DNA of 64,000 nt from Russula earlei (GCA_025769875.1 JAGFNK010000154.1:44026-108025); one strand, 5' to 3'. Positions 12,321-24,333 are shown, numbered from the stretch's first letter. Numbers and translations: made by a program. The notes: generated from the sequence alone by a model not told the origin.

Positions 12321-13366
12321 CACGTGCCTGATGCGTTTGGCGTTGATGGTCCCCTCCACCTGCGGCCAGTTGACAGCTGAACAATAGAAACGCCCCGTGA
12401 GCTCGGCGTAGAGAGCGCGCGTTACGAGGGAGAGTCAGGTGGTGAGGCAAACAGCGGGATCGGCCGTAGACTTTGATATAAAAAGTTCTGAACCGAGCGA
12501 AAAACATATACACAAAAATTTCAACTCTTTACTCGGGACGTCATCGTCAGCGCGATCGTTTTGCGCCCATCCAACCACTTAAAAACCCCAAGTAGCGGCG
12601 CACGGAGGCGCGAGGTCGATCTTTCCCCTGTTTTTTTTTGTTATTTTTCCTTGTCTTTTTTATCTTTTATTTTTTGGGAACCCCCGTGCGGCCGCCTGCG
12701 TCATACCTGGCGTGATGCGCCGACGCCCAAGACGCGCCCGCTCCCGATCATAGTTTTAGAGTTGACGCTCGCTCGGGCTCTTTCCCCGGGTTTCGAACGC
12801 CGCGGAAGAGGGTGGGGTGGGGGTGTGTATGTTTTTTTTTTTTCCCTTTTTTCTGTCGGTGAGAAAACCGTCGATTTTTGCTTCCGTCCCGCCCTGGCTT
12901 TGGTGGACCCCCTGATCGGCGCGCGCAATTGATTGACTTTTGACCTGGTCCCGCTTCCGCCCCTTCCCGCGATCGCGTGTGATTATGATCATTAAAAGAG
13001 AGGGAAAAAAAAAAAAAAAAAAAAGTAAAAACGAGGGACAGTCGAGCAAAGGAGATACTAAAAACCAAATCCTAAAAGAAAAGACGTGATGACTCGTACA
13101 ACATGCAGAAAACAAAAGGAGATAGAAAATAAAAGATATCGAAACAGCTTGGTACCGCCGGGGCCGTAAAAAAAAAAAACAAGAACGTCCAGAATTTGCC
13201 GATTCTGAAACTGTCCATCTCCCCGGCGCATGAGCGCTTAATGCACAAACTATAAAAGAGTTCCGCAACTGAGACCGTGCTACCCGTACGCGCGAAAGCA
13301 AAGAAAAGAGAATTAAATAAAACAAGGACCTATCTTTGTTTTTGTCCTGACGTTCTATGCAAAAAC
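12321..13366. other. 1.05 kb convergent 3' flanks with homopolymer runs
   Basis: Lies between the convergent NDUFA9 and Zn2Cys6 genes. It holds several T and A runs (for example T-rich 12631-12675, T11 near 12831, A18 at 13005-13024, A10 near 13168) and no recognisable gene. Both strands are typical of fungal 3' untranslated DNA. Confidence 0.5.
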
Positions 13367-16300
13367 TCAGAAGGTCGGCCCATCGACATACATTCCATTC
13401 CCGATCCTCGATTGTCCCTGTGCCTGCGGCTGCGCTTGTGATTGAACTTGCGGCGGTGGTGCCTGCCGCTGGGGTTGGGGCGAATGATGCGGATGTGTCG
13501 ACGGATGGTGCTGCTGCCGTGCGACGACGGCGTTCGTCATGTGCGCAAAGTCCGACCGTCCCGCACGCGCGAGCGCAAAGAGGCGCCGAAGCTCCTGCGC
13601 CTGCTCGGCAGCCTCCTCATACGAGTATGAGTATTGCTCGAGGCCCTCAATGCAGTTCTGCACCTCTGGCCGCCCGAAGCGCGCGAGAAGAATGCCTGCG
13701 TAATTGCACGATACATGCATCACCGCCGGATCGAGTCGTAGGTAGCCGTTCTTCGTCAAAACTCCAGCCTGCGTGGTGAGAAAAAAAAAAAAAAAAAAAA
13801 GAATCGTGTATGAGATAAGACATGCATAAAATAATTAATGGGAGCGAACCAAACCGGCGATGCGCATCGCCCCATGTAATGCCTCATCAACCACTTTTGT
13901 CTTGAGTTCTTCAATTTGTTGCTGTAGACCGCTACTGCCAGCTAGCGTGGTGCCCGAACCGACCCCAACGCTAGCGCTGAGCGGAGAACCCAAACTCTCA
14001 CGGATGCCACGTTCATCCAGAGCATTGAACAGAATGATCCACATGATATGAAATGTTGCGTCACTCGCGCAAGCGGACACGGCAGACACAAAGTCCCACT
14101 CTGCGGCAAAGTCCGTCGGCACGCCAACGCGAGGTAGGTATTGTGCTCGCCATTCGTTAAGTTGGTGGATGATGACGCGAAGAGCCTCGACAGGAACGCC
14201 CTCAGAGTCCGTCGTTGGGATCCAGAGGTTTTTTGACATGTGCCTTGATACGCGCGCGAGAGCGTGCGCAGCGCGATAGTAGCCCTAGACATGTCAGCGT
14301 TACATCTTCGCGTATGTCATGTTACTCCGCGAGAGCATACCAAGAACTACGAAAAAGAGGGGGATCAGATAACCTTGAAGAGGGTTCGAAAATAAGGACC
14401 AGCCACACCTCCAGATGTTCTCGAGGATCTGGTTTAGTTTGTCCGTCTGACTCCATAGACACGGGATCGACGGTGTAGAAATCAACGTCATAATCCTCAT
14501 CCTCGACCTGGGGCTTGCGACGGTAGTAGGCAGCACCGTACGCGTCCGACAGACACGCCATCCACCATGCGAAAATCATCGTTCCACGGGCTTCGGGGTC
14601 TTGAATGTTGGAAATTACTGACTTGTGATTGATCTGCAGATAGGATATCGGTCAAAGGATGCTAGAGGGTGGGAGGACACCGTTCGCACCTGAAGGTCGA
14701 ACAACTGCCGGATAGCAGACGTTAGCCAAAAGCCGCGAAAACCTAGGAGGATAGATGGATCAACACCAGAAGCTCTCGGACCAAATATACGCACTAACCG
14801 CTCGCATCTTCTGGTGACTCTGGCAACGAACGAGAGACGAGTCAATATCGCTGTGGGAAAGGCGGAGGGTAACAAAACGGGGACAACGTACGGCTCTGTA
14901 ACGGCTCGATTAGAAGAGCAACCACGACATGCTCCGCCGCGGGCACACGGTGCACTTTAAGTGCCTCGGCGACCTCTCGCGCTCGTACAATGAGCATCTT
15001 GGCGAGACCGCTTTGGCGTGTTGGAGTGTTGAGCCGATCGGCGACGAGAAGAGGGTGCTCGGAGAATTTGGCACCCCATGCGACGACAGTTGCCATGAGT
15101 GCGGGATGCAATAGCTCCTCCGGACTCGCACCTGCGGCTGAGGAATTGTTGGCGTAGATGGATGGATACTGGGGCACGTTCACGTTCAGGCGGGCGCGAA
15201 AGTGGGTCGGGTTGAGGAATGGGAGACGCGTATGTACGACCTGGAAGTAGACCTCGACAAGGTCGAGCGCAAATCTGACAATGGGCGGGGTATGGGACGC
15301 AGGTTAGCTTCCGGGCGAAGCGAGAGAACGGAGGAGGGTGGGGCGAGACATGGTGGAAAGACGCACTCTATGCGGAAATGCTCATCTTGGAACTTGTAGG
15401 CGAGTTCACCCCAGTCCTTCCACGGATTGTGACGGTATGAAGGCAATAGATAACCATTGACGTCGCTGAAATGGGAGAAGAAAGATGTAAGGTTAAAAGG
15501 GGCATGCCCTGAGGTCCGACGGCTTACTGTACTTGATCAGGAGGGGACAGGAGATATGCGAGTAAGTCTGTGAAAGTTGTGTTGCGTCTTACTGGAGGAC
15601 CGAAGGTGGATCGGGGATAGCGAAACGAAGAGGATTGAGGAGAGGGGGGAGTGGAGGAGGAAAGGTAGGCCCTTGAGTTTTGTCAGAGTCATGCCGAGGG
15701 GACGGATGAGCATACGAACGGCTTCTCGGGGGTGGGGCTAAACAGGGAGGTGGGTGAGAAGCAACGTCGCTTGGAAGCAAATGAGAATAAGACGGAACGA
15801 AAGGGGAAACGATGACATGAGAGAATCAAAGAGCGTGTGAGGTGGTGACGCTGACCTTTGTGGGGTGGTTGCGGTGTATGCGCGAGGACGCCTGTTCACA
15901 GTCGAGATGCGTTTCTTCTCGCTGGTAGCCTGCTGTGCGTGGTGTCTAAACGGAGGGACATTGAGACCGCGATCAGGGGGAGAAGATATGGGGAACACGG
16001 ACGTGCAAGGATAATTTTTTACCATACAATGCTGTGGATGGAGGTGAGAGAGTGTGTGGGCAGGTAGAGGAGTGAGGACATACTTGGCACTGAGGTGGGA
16101 GAGGGAGATGGTTGGCGGAGGACATGGAATGGGAAGGAGAGAAGGACGGACCTTTGATTGACCGGGTGGTTGATGGCATTTCACTTTCCTCTGTCTGATC
16201 GAGTGGAAGGAGGAGGAGGGACGAGGTGAAAGGGTGCTCTGAAACGAGAGAGCAGGTTATTTGCGCACCTACATGCGTCGCACGCGATATTCTGCTTTCT

Positions 16301-16390
16301 TGGTGGAGGGAGGGATTTGGCGAGTTCATGGATCTGATTCTGAACTGAGGGGGAGGGCAGGGCGAGGGCTGGATCGCAGGGGGGGAACAT
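13367..16390 (-). CDS. Zn2Cys6 transcription factor with fungal-specific TF domain
   Basis: Nuclear sequence-specific regulator. About eleven exons; the first ones are 16269-16390, 16152-16194, 16084-16089 (6-nt microexon), 16003-16031, 15856-15945 and one starting at 15769. Together they give a binuclear zinc cluster C-X2-C-X6-C-X8-C-X2-C-X6-C: ACDACRQRKVKC, then HQPPGQSK, then CQHCMVKNYPC, followed by a QQATSEKKR linker. Downstream exons carry the fungal_trans domain (PF04082 type): NGYLLPSYRHNPWKDWGEL, then FALDLVEVYFQVVHTRLPFL, EELLHPALMATVVAWGA, MIFAWWMACLSDAYGAAYYR, and the WRAQYLPRVG region. The tail (13367-13760) is Gln/Pro-rich. The junction near 15590-15640 is not fully resolved: the best reading uses a weak donor. 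The start at 16390 is the first in-frame ATG before the zinc cluster; longer N-termini are possible. Target genes are unknown. Divergent from TOM22 with 241 bp between. Confidence 0.85.
16084..16089 (-). other. 6-nt microexon encoding Cys-Gln of the zinc cluster
   Basis: Between donor AAAG|GTCCGT (exon end 16152) and acceptor CACAG|CATTGT (exon start 16031), direct joining would lack the fourth zinc ligand. The six bases TGCCAA at 16089-16084 are preceded by CCTCAG and followed by GTATGT, both good splice signals. Using them supplies Cys-Gln in phase 0 and completes C-X2-C with the following His-Cys. Splicing is inferred. Confidence 0.75.
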
Positions 16391-16631
16391 GGAGAGGGTA
16401 AGCGATGGGATGGCGAAGGAGAGGAGTATACTGACAGGGCTGGTGAGAAGAGGAGTCGGGAGGGGAGTGAGAGTGATTATTCATTGTATGAGGAGTGCAT
16501 GGCATGGCACGGCCTCGCCTGCTTCCCCGCCCCGCCCCGCCCTGAGTGCGCAACGAGCGTCAATCCCTCGGCTCCGAGGGTTCCACCACTCGACCAAACA
16601 AACCCACACACTCCTCTCACTCACTCACTCA

Positions 16632-17156
16632 ATGGTCAAAGTAGAGATCGTTGACGAAAAGGACCAAGAGGCTCACTCCTCTCCCTATGCCTCTCCCGCA
16701 TCCTCTCCCACCTCTTCGTCCCTCTCCCTCTCCTCCGTCGACTCGGACTCCCCCGTAGACGAGTCCCTCCTTGACCGTCTCACCGCTCTCAAGGACATCG
16801 TCCCCCCCACAACACGTCACTCCCTCATCTCCAATCTCTCAAAAACCGCCTCCTTCTTCTACCGCACAACAAAATTCGCCGGAAACGTCATATGGGTAGT
16901 CACAACATCCGCCCTTCTCATCGGCCTCCCTCTCGCCCTCATTCTCGAGGATGAGGCAAAGGTCGTCGCCCAGGAGAACGAGATGCTCGCTCAGCAGCAC
17001 GGTGCTCAGCAGGTTCGTCCTCTCTTTCCTCGCGGTTTTCTCTCCCAGTCACCCCCCTTTCAGATGGTCTCTGGCAACTCGTTATACCCTCCCTCATCCA
17101 ACGCCCCCAAGCAAAGTGGCCAGCAGGGGCAGGGTCTCGTCCCACCAGGATTTTGA
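16632..17156 (+). CDS. tom22: Mitochondrial import receptor subunit TOM22
   Basis: Central receptor of the outer-membrane TOM translocase; its cytosolic domain hands preproteins from Tom20/Tom70 to the Tom40 pore. Exons 16632-17012 and 17064-17156 (51-nt intron, phase 0) give 158 residues. The N-terminal half is acidic and Ser-rich (MVKVEIVDEKDQE, DSDSPVDESLLDRL), as expected of the negatively charged receptor domain. Then come the conserved DIVPPTTR motif, the Lys/aromatic segment before the membrane, a single membrane span (VIWVVTTSALLIGLPLALIL) and the intermembrane-space tail ending GLVPPGF, the usual fungal C-terminus. The intron is free of stops, so it could also be retained (adding 17 residues), but the spliced form matches family length. 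Shares a 241-bp promoter region with the Zn2Cys6 gene. Confidence 0.93.
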   Translation: MVKVEIVDEKDQEAHSSPYASPASSPTSSSLSLSSVDSDSPVDESLLDRLTALKDIVPPTTRHSLISNLSKTASFFYRTTKFAGNVIWVVTTSALLIGLPLALILEDEAKVVAQENEMLAQQHGAQQVRPLFPRGFLSQSPPFQMVSGNSLYPPSSNAPKQSGQQGQGLVPPGF

Positions 17157-17915
17157 TCATTCGATCTCCATACTATACTACTATACAATCACTGTCATGC
17201 CTTGCCCTTTGCACTATCAAAAACGTGACATGTCCTTTCGCGCCCCTAACTCCGTGTGCCGCAAAGACGTATTACCACCGCTCTCGCCTTAGGGGCGAGA
17301 TGGAGGTAGAGAACGTTACGTACATCGTCTGATCTGATGGAGTGCCCAGAACTGACGAACCCCAATACTAACTCGTTTCACCCTAGCAAAACGAAATGTG
17401 AATTTCGTCCTAGGATATTAAACTCTAATCATGTCCCGCCAACTGCGATTGCTGACCGCCCCTCAAATCATGGCATGCATGTCATGATGCCACGCATCAG
17501 TTACAGTTAATTTACTCGCCTCGCGTGTCGGCCCGTCTGGGCCCCTCACCAGTCTCCGTGCAAAGATCTCGAGGACCCCTATGGGCGGCTCGACATTACG
17601 TAGTCTGAGAGCACGTTGTCACGGCCAGGCCGATCATGCACTCCAGTGCTTTTATTGGAAGATTCGTGAATGTTCACGGTGATATGAACTCAAGGCTTTC
17701 AGAATCCATCACTGACAAAGAGTATTGTCTCTTCTCGAGTCCCATACATAGCCGATTCCTTTAAAGCCTTGAAGCCCACTCTAGATCTCGTTCCCCGTCT
17801 CGTCTTCTCTCTGTCGAAACTTGCTATCTTTCACATCCTGACCCTTTAAATACCTTTCTTCCTCTCTCCTGCACCTCTTCGCAGGAAGAAGCTTCCCATC
17901 TTTCGACCATTAACG
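17157..17915. other. Intergenic 0.76 kb, promoter of the 17.9 kb gene
   Basis: No gene seen. A TTTAAATA sequence at about 17846, followed by C/T-rich DNA up to 17900, looks like a TATA-containing promoter for the gene starting at 17916. Confidence 0.4.
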
Positions 17916-18974
17916 ATGAGCTCCATTCCGACTAACGACGCCTCTCTTCCTGCCAACGCTAATCCTCATCCATCACTGTCCCTCACCCCTCGCCAGTACC
18001 ACCCGCAACACACCGCGATTCCAACTCTCTCCCATGGCTCACTCTTAAGCCATGTTCTGGGAAACTTCTCTGTTGATGCTCCTGTCGTCTCGCCCCCTGA
18101 AATCCCTTCATCTAGCAGTACCCTTGTCCACCGTGTGAACTCCCCTGCCCGCCGTCACCTGAAGCGCCGGCCAAGGTATCACGTTATGCCAGGGGACCGG
18201 ACAATCCAGCAGTTCCCCATTCAGGTTTCCGCCCGCAACACGCTCCCACCAGCCACCCCGATCCTTGATGGGTCATACGCCCTCTTTAGCCATCCCCTGT
18301 CATCCGCTGATACCACTGTCGCCCCTTCAAGCTCCGCCATGTTCCGTAGTGGAATGCCAAGGTACACCTTCAGGCCGGATGCGATCTCTCAGGTATCTTC
18401 TCACACGGTCGATTTCAACACACCTGCGCCCGCGCCTCCACGACCCTTCGGCCAACCAGCCATCGCTCCTCAGCTGCCATTCGACCAAGGCGCGTCCCAA
18501 AACGCATGCGCCCTCCTGACCTATTCCGCCCCATCCGTACCTGCCAGCGGCTCACACTCCGTCCTCGTTCAGACCGTTCCCGCCGCCATGACGTCGGGAC
18601 CGGCCATGGCGCCGACATCGGCGCCGGCCCCGCTCACCTGGACAGGCGCCGTGAACGCACCGGGATCGTCGTCCTCGACTGACGGCACGCTCGTGCCCGT
18701 CGTGCGCCCTTGGGTCGTCGCGGACGCGACCGCACCCGCCGCCGATGCTGCCGCGGCTCCCTCGACCGCGCGTGCAGGGCCAGAGTCGGCGCGCGCGTCC
18801 CGTTCCCGGTGCTCGTGCTGCAAGCGCGTGCACCCGCTCGTTCGCGTGGACAATACCGTCGAGTGGGTCCGACCGGACGTGATGAAAATGGTTCTCTGGT
18901 TCAACTGGTCGTCCGACGCGGAGGCTGAGGCGCTCGTGTCCTGGGAGCCTCGGGCCCGAGGCACATCATGTTAA
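17916..18974 (+). CDS. Hypothetical Pro/Ser/Ala-rich protein with conserved C-terminal module (paralogue A)
   Basis: Single exon, 352 residues, no known domain. About 290 residues are Pro/Ser/Thr/Ala-rich and probably disordered, without signal peptide or membrane span. The last ~60 residues are different: a short Arg/Cys stretch (SRSRCSCCKRV), then HPLVRV, then EWVRPDVMKMVLWFNWSSD and AEAEA. The same module ends the protein at 22585-23388 on the other strand, with 26 of 34 positions identical over the core, although the two N-terminal parts no longer align convincingly. That selective conservation argues for a real gene and for a function of the C-terminal module (aromatic, amphipathic; possibly protein-protein binding). 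A TATA-like TTTAAATA lies about 70 bp upstream. Function unknown. Confidence 0.75.
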   Translation: MSSIPTNDASLPANANPHPSLSLTPRQYHPQHTAIPTLSHGSLLSHVLGNFSVDAPVVSPPEIPSSSSTLVHRVNSPARRHLKRRPRYHVMPGDRTIQQFPIQVSARNTLPPATPILDGSYALFSHPLSSADTTVAPSSSAMFRSGMPRYTFRPDAISQVSSHTVDFNTPAPAPPRPFGQPAIAPQLPFDQGASQNACALLTYSAPSVPASGSHSVLVQTVPAAMTSGPAMAPTSAPAPLTWTGAVNAPGSSSSTDGTLVPVVRPWVVADATAPAADAAAAPSTARAGPESARASRSRCSCCKRVHPLVRVDNTVEWVRPDVMKMVLWFNWSSDAEAEALVSWEPRARGTSC

Positions 18975-21900
18975 GCAGCCCGTCCGGTCCGCGGGATACA
19001 AAACCTGATCGCGGATGCCGTACTGTTCCGTTCCGTTCCGTTCCATTTCAATTGTTTTGTCTCGTATTTTGGCTTGTTCTATGGCTGTGCCGTCGGTTTA
19101 TTTTAAGTTTCGTCGGAGGGGGTAAGTATAGTAGACGTATCTTATCGATGACGATGACGTGTCATGTCGCGTTTCAGGGCTGTCGTTGTGTTGTCATCCA
19201 ACTTGGGGACAGACGCCTCACGTATTTATGAGAGATATAATATATTGTTCTATGTATTTATAAAGATCGGCGACAGGCCTACTGCGAGGTTCAACGATGA
19301 TTGCAAGTTCTTCCCTCCGCGAAGGGTTGCGAAGGGAATGTATCCAACCCGCTGGGTTGTCGTGGATTACCTCAGCCAACGGTCTTCTCATGGGCGTGGG
19401 CGTGGGTAACCACTTTGCGCCAATCCGTCCGCGCTTGCCCTCCAACAGCGCGCTCAAACCCAAACTCGCCCCCCCCCCCGTCCGTGAGGCACCGACACAA
19501 ACAAGCCGGTGGTGGTCAGCAACACGCATGCTTCCCCTGGCGCCATTTTGTGCCGGAAGGCCCCAAATCGCCGACCCGCAGTCCTCCCCCTCCGGTGAGC
19601 GATCATCATCATCATCGCCATCGATCTGGTCTCTCTCGGCTCGGCCGCTCACGCCGTCCGCCAGGGATGGGTGAAAGGAAAGGTGGGGTTGACAAACCGG
19701 GCGGTGGACGTTGTGGCCGCCGCGCAAGGCGACGATCAAAGTCAGAAATGAACGTCATGGCCAAAACACGTGAACGGTCGGCACCGCGATCAAGATGAAT
19801 GAAGACCTTCATCCGTCGCATCGCGATGCTCGATCCCTACGCTTATAGATAACCGCCAACTCCGCAAAATTTTCCTCCGGGTGCTTCTCCCGGCGGCACA
19901 TGACAGTCGGTCGTCTCGCTCTCAGGGGAACGTCCGTACCCGTCGAATAATACGGTTAACCCCATAGGGGGTCCGTAAACGGTATCCGCCACGGAATCGT
20001 CCAGCGAATTCTGGAAATGGTCGACGGTTTTTATTTCGATGCGATCGATGATGCGCCGCCGGTCCTTCGGAGCCGATGGGAAGAACCAACGATTAACCCC
20101 GAAACCGAAAAAAAAACTGTGTTCGGTGTCGGTGCCTTATCGGTTCGGTTCGGAATCAAGCGCAAAGTGCTTACCGCCCACGTTGCACATATCCGATCTT
20201 TGCAAACAAACCTCGTGTTCTTCGTGGACGACTTTTAAAAAAAAACTTTTTTTTTTTCATTTCTGACCACCTTGCTGTCCGATCCTGATGATGCGTGTCA
20301 ATCCACGCGCGTGCATGCACCCCTTTCATTGATCGCATGTAGGCCAGATTTCGATCCGGGGCCCCAGGCAGACAAACCCTCTCGTGCAGCAGCAGGTTTA
20401 TCCAGACACGTCCGCACGCATCATGAAACACGGATCTCAGGGCTCTCTGCGACACGCATCATCACAGCACCAAGGGCGCGCGAGTCGGAGAAAATACAGT
20501 CCGGACTGTACTGGCAAGGCTTGCACTGGCGCAATGGTGCCCGTCCTGAGCGTGGGAATCATGGAATCAAGCTCGGGATACCTGGCCAAGCTACAGGCAA
20601 GATATCGATATTCGATGGATCATGAGGAAATCGGTCATAGGTCACCAGCGGGCAGGGATGGTGATCCTTGACGGTGGTCGACGCATTGTGAGCTAGAGGC
20701 ATGTACGGTACGATGGCCCGGAAAAAGGCAGGGGTGCCAAGCTCTGTCACGGCACCCGGAATGGGGTCACCGCAGAGGTTCGGGCGAGAGGACGATAGCT
20801 GATATGGCGACGAATTCAGATCCCTCGAAGGTGGCAAACGTCATTCCGATGCCGTGGATAGTACACCGGAATGACGTCGGTGCGCCTTTCAAATCCCCTG
20901 GCCCGAGGAGGCTGTCGTTCCTCGATCAAGTGGATAGAACTTGCATGTTCCATAACGCGACGAAATCACGAGGGCCGAGCATGATGGTGTACCTGCCGTT
21001 TATGCGACAGACAGCCAAGTCCCCCAAACGATCAAAACCCTGAGGGAGAGGTCAGGATCAGCATCTGTTGTGAGGTGTGGGCGTCAGCAACACTTGGCCG
21101 GTACAGGGGGCGTGAACTTCGACCTGAACGTGTCGTGTGAAGAGCGCAACAATCGGCTGTTAGTATGGCTCCGAGTTGCTTTCGGAGATGTGGGACCGTT
21201 CTCCATGGCTCCACGGGCCATGCATTGTGTCGTTTGGGGCCGCCTCCTTCCGAGTTATGCTGTCTGTCAGCTTATGAACCCGCTCGTTTGCATTCGTGAT
21301 GCCCACAACTTGAGGGACGATGATCGATCGCACCGCACTCGTCCGGCTTTATTTCCATCATGGCTGAGCTGACGTCATGCAGCGGTGATCCTGGTTTGGC
21401 CGCCAACTGACGGTCTCTGACTTATCGATTGAAATATTGACGCCGTCAGTGGGTTCAGGTCAGGGTTGAGCTGGCGGAATTTGAATGAGGAGGCTTACGT
21501 ACGTAAGTGTATCTCTCAATGTCAGGTCAGGAGGCATTTGCAGGCACCCACGGGTAGCGACGCTTGTCTCGTCCCCGCTGGGTGATCGTGGAGTACTCGG
21601 CCGGCCCAATGGTGCTTTGGTATGTCCGTGCGTGGGTATCGTTCTGCGCCGACCTCGTGCCGTCGGTGGAGACAACGGAGTTGTTTCCCCCCCCCCCTCC
21701 TCCCCCATTTTTTTTGAGACCCCTTTTTGTGCTGTCTGCGGCGTACTCAACGCTGCATAAACGATGTTTTCGCCCTTCCCCAGGGCATAGGGCGTACGGG
21801 CCAGCCCGCCCGTTGCGCACGGACATCACATTCCGCTCCAAGTATCACCAGAAAACGAGGATACATCCGCGGATGATAGTCTGGGAGTTCCGTTAAATTA

Positions 21901-22584
21901 ATGTACGCCTGTACATATGAAAGCATCCGAGGACCTCCCCCTGACACTGGCCCTATCTAAAATTCGAACTCTTCTGTCGTAGGCCCGTGTTTCACAAGTT
22001 CCGGCGCGCTCCTCGATGTTGTAGATTGCGCTGCTCGGTCCTCCGTCCCTCTATTGTTCGAACATACATAAGCATAAGCGACCGAATCCCCGCTTGGCTG
22101 TCTTCGTGTGCGTATCTGGGCGGACCCACTCATGACAGGCGGCACATTAACAGTCTTAACATGTCACTTGTGGCTTCACTTCGAACTGAACGCGGGAAGT
22201 GGAGCTAAAAGGCCTTTAGATCCGAACACGTGACGATGATCCGTGTTGGTGCACTGATGTCATGCAGTCGTGCCGTTGCAAGCCTCCGGGCTTCACGCGC
22301 AGCGTGCTGTCAGTACCAACATTGTAATTTGGCAACGATGTGACGGCCCGCTATGAATCAGGAATTCATTCATCACGATAAGGGACACGAGCGATTCTAT
22401 AGGGTAACAACCCTTTTAATGTACGTAGAGCCGACATGACGGAATGGGCTATCCAGTAGGACAACAATACGCATGTATCAACTCGGATCCTTGCATACTT
22501 ATCAAACGAGCGCCTTGATCCGTGCGGCGACGGCACCCATCGCCATCGCCTCGTTGACTGCGGATGCCACACACGAAGAGCGGC
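18975..22584. other. 3.6 kb between convergent paralogues, no supportable gene
   Basis: Contains a tandem CCGTT pentamer at about 19024-19046, a C8 run at about 19472, short A/T homopolymers near 20100-20260, and many overlapping chance frames (up to 173 codons). None shows a domain, signal or consistent splicing. If the flanking paralogues arose by inverted duplication, this would be the spacer, but no similarity between its ends was noticed. Confidence 0.4.
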
Positions 22585-23388
22585 CTAGCCCCAGCGTTCG
22601 TGCGCTTCCGCTTCGGCGTCCGGAGACCAGTTGAACCACAAAGTCATCTTCATGAGGTCGCGTCTGACCCACTCGATGCGGTCTTCAACGCGAACGAGGG
22701 GATGCGTGCGCGCGTCGCGCCGGCCACGGAGGCCGCTACGAACGGGGGCGGAAACACGCCTGGACGTCCGCGCATGACCGATACGAGGGATCGCGGCCCT
22801 CCCGACGGGGCCCGCGCCAGCGACGACCGGGAACGGCGCCGGGGCAGGAGGGGCAGACGGCAGACGGCTCACAGCCGCGGGATCCCGGCGCGAGGACGAC
22901 GACGCTGCCGCGGCGTCCCGGCCGGCGGGCACCCGCCGTTCGCCGTCGACTTGGGCGGGCCAAAATGCAGGCTGGGTAACGGCCGCGGAGCATAGGACGC
23001 AGGTGCAGGGAGCCTGGAGCGCCCGGTTCGCAGACGCTTGCTCGCGTGCATCGTCTGGCCGGCGGATGAGAGTCGTCGCCGGCCAAACGACGTCCAATGG
23101 CGGCGGGTCTTCGGCGGGGAAGAGGGGGAGAGATGCGTTCACGTTCGGAACTTGAACGGGGCCGTGAGGCACGTTGGAAGCCGGTGCTGGAAAGGCGGGA
23201 GCGTTGTCGTGTTCAAACAGGCCCGGGTCACTAAGATGACGGCCGTGGTCGTTGATTTGGGCGTCCCAGAGGTTTGGCTGTAACGATTCGTCAGGGAAAA
23301 GCTCCTGTTGTTGGGGAGGCAACGGAAGCTGAACGTGCGGAGGGTAGTAAGGATGCATGATACCGCTGGAAACAGGAGGAAAGCTCAT
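22585..23388 (-). CDS. Hypothetical Pro/Ala-rich protein with conserved C-terminal module (paralogue B)
   Basis: Single exon, 267 residues. The N-terminal part is Pro/Gln/Ala-rich (begins MSFPPVSSGIMHPYYPPHVQ) and includes a small Cys cluster (CTCVLC). The last ~45 residues match paralogue A: HPLVRV, then EWVRRDLMKMTLWFNWSPD and AEAEA, ending ERWG. Paralogue A has a basic CSCCKR stretch just before HPLV, whereas this copy has an Arg-rich stretch (RSGLRGRRDARTHPLV) there. No known domain, no signal peptide, no membrane span. The gene points towards paralogue A (tail to tail, 3.6 kb apart). The conserved tail across otherwise diverged sequences supports it being coding. Function unknown. Confidence 0.75.
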   Translation of the reverse strand: MSFPPVSSGIMHPYYPPHVQLPLPPQQQELFPDESLQPNLWDAQINDHGRHLSDPGLFEHDNAPAFPAPASNVPHGPVQVPNVNASLPLFPAEDPPPLDVVWPATTLIRRPDDAREQASANRALQAPCTCVLCSAAVTQPAFWPAQVDGERRVPAGRDAAAASSSSRRDPAAVSRLPSAPPAPAPFPVVAGAGPVGRAAIPRIGHARTSRRVSAPVRSGLRGRRDARTHPLVRVEDRIEWVRRDLMKMTLWFNWSPDAEAEAHERWG

Positions 23389-24333
23389 CCTTAACGGCGG
23401 GGATTAGCGGTTGGGTTCAAGCTTGCAGTGGAGGGTGGAATCAACCGACGGAGAATTTATCCCGTCCGCCCTGTCCGCACAAAATCAGGCAGCAGCACTC
23501 AAAGCGTCAGTAGCGGTACCACATATGGCAGTAGCAGCGTGTCAAACATGGCGCGCTGCGTTAGAGGTGAAACACGAATATGAGGAGGTTTGCGATTGTT
23601 CATCAAGATAGTGAGGGATGGGGCTACTTGTGCGTGCACGTACGACGACGCAGTATCGGTTCAAATTTATTGGCGCCTTATACAAATCCGTAGATCGAAA
23701 GTCGGTGGCCGGCCTCGACCGTGAAATAGGGTTGACGTTTTTCCACGAAATGAGGTTGAGATGCATGGTTCAGAGGCTGAAACCGAAAGTTAGATGATAA
23801 TGCTAGCCTTCCCAGCGCAAGGCTTTCCGATCAATGAAACTTCCACTCAATGTCCAGGTGGGCATAACAGACGTGCGGAGCCTTTTGATGCGCAGATTGG
23901 CCTAGACTCAGAGACAGTTGGACGGAGGCATTGAGAGATGATGATGACGATAATCGATCGGGTATCACGTGAAGAAGTACTTGGCCATCCAGATGGCCTT
24001 GCTGCTTCCTCTGGTAAGTCAGTCGCAGCGAACATGAGCATGAGGGGCTGTCGAGACCACTTTCCGCACACGCGCGCGTCATTACCTCTTCGTCCAGGCC
24101 ATCCTCCGCCAGGATTCTCTCAGCGTGTCGTAATGTGTCTCAAGTAGCGTCGGCTGACATTCTGACTCGCAGCGTGTGGCAGAAACGGCTCTCCTCACCC
24201 AGGGAATGCTTTGAGAATATACGAGACGTCTCAACATGCAATCGGCTCCATTATACTCGATATGGGTCTAAGGCAGGCCATGCAAGGCACCAAGACAGAC
24301 GGCGTCGAGCGGTCATGGAGACTGGAGGGTCGA
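23389..24333. other. Intergenic 0.95 kb
   Basis: Upstream DNA of paralogue B and the 3' flank of UTP3. No gene or repeat recognised. Confidence 0.4.

Noticed and set aside
14370..14390. GGGTTCGAAAAT resembling a tRNA B box
   Set aside because: Lies within an intron/exon of the Zn2Cys6 gene; no A box at proper distance and no cloverleaf.
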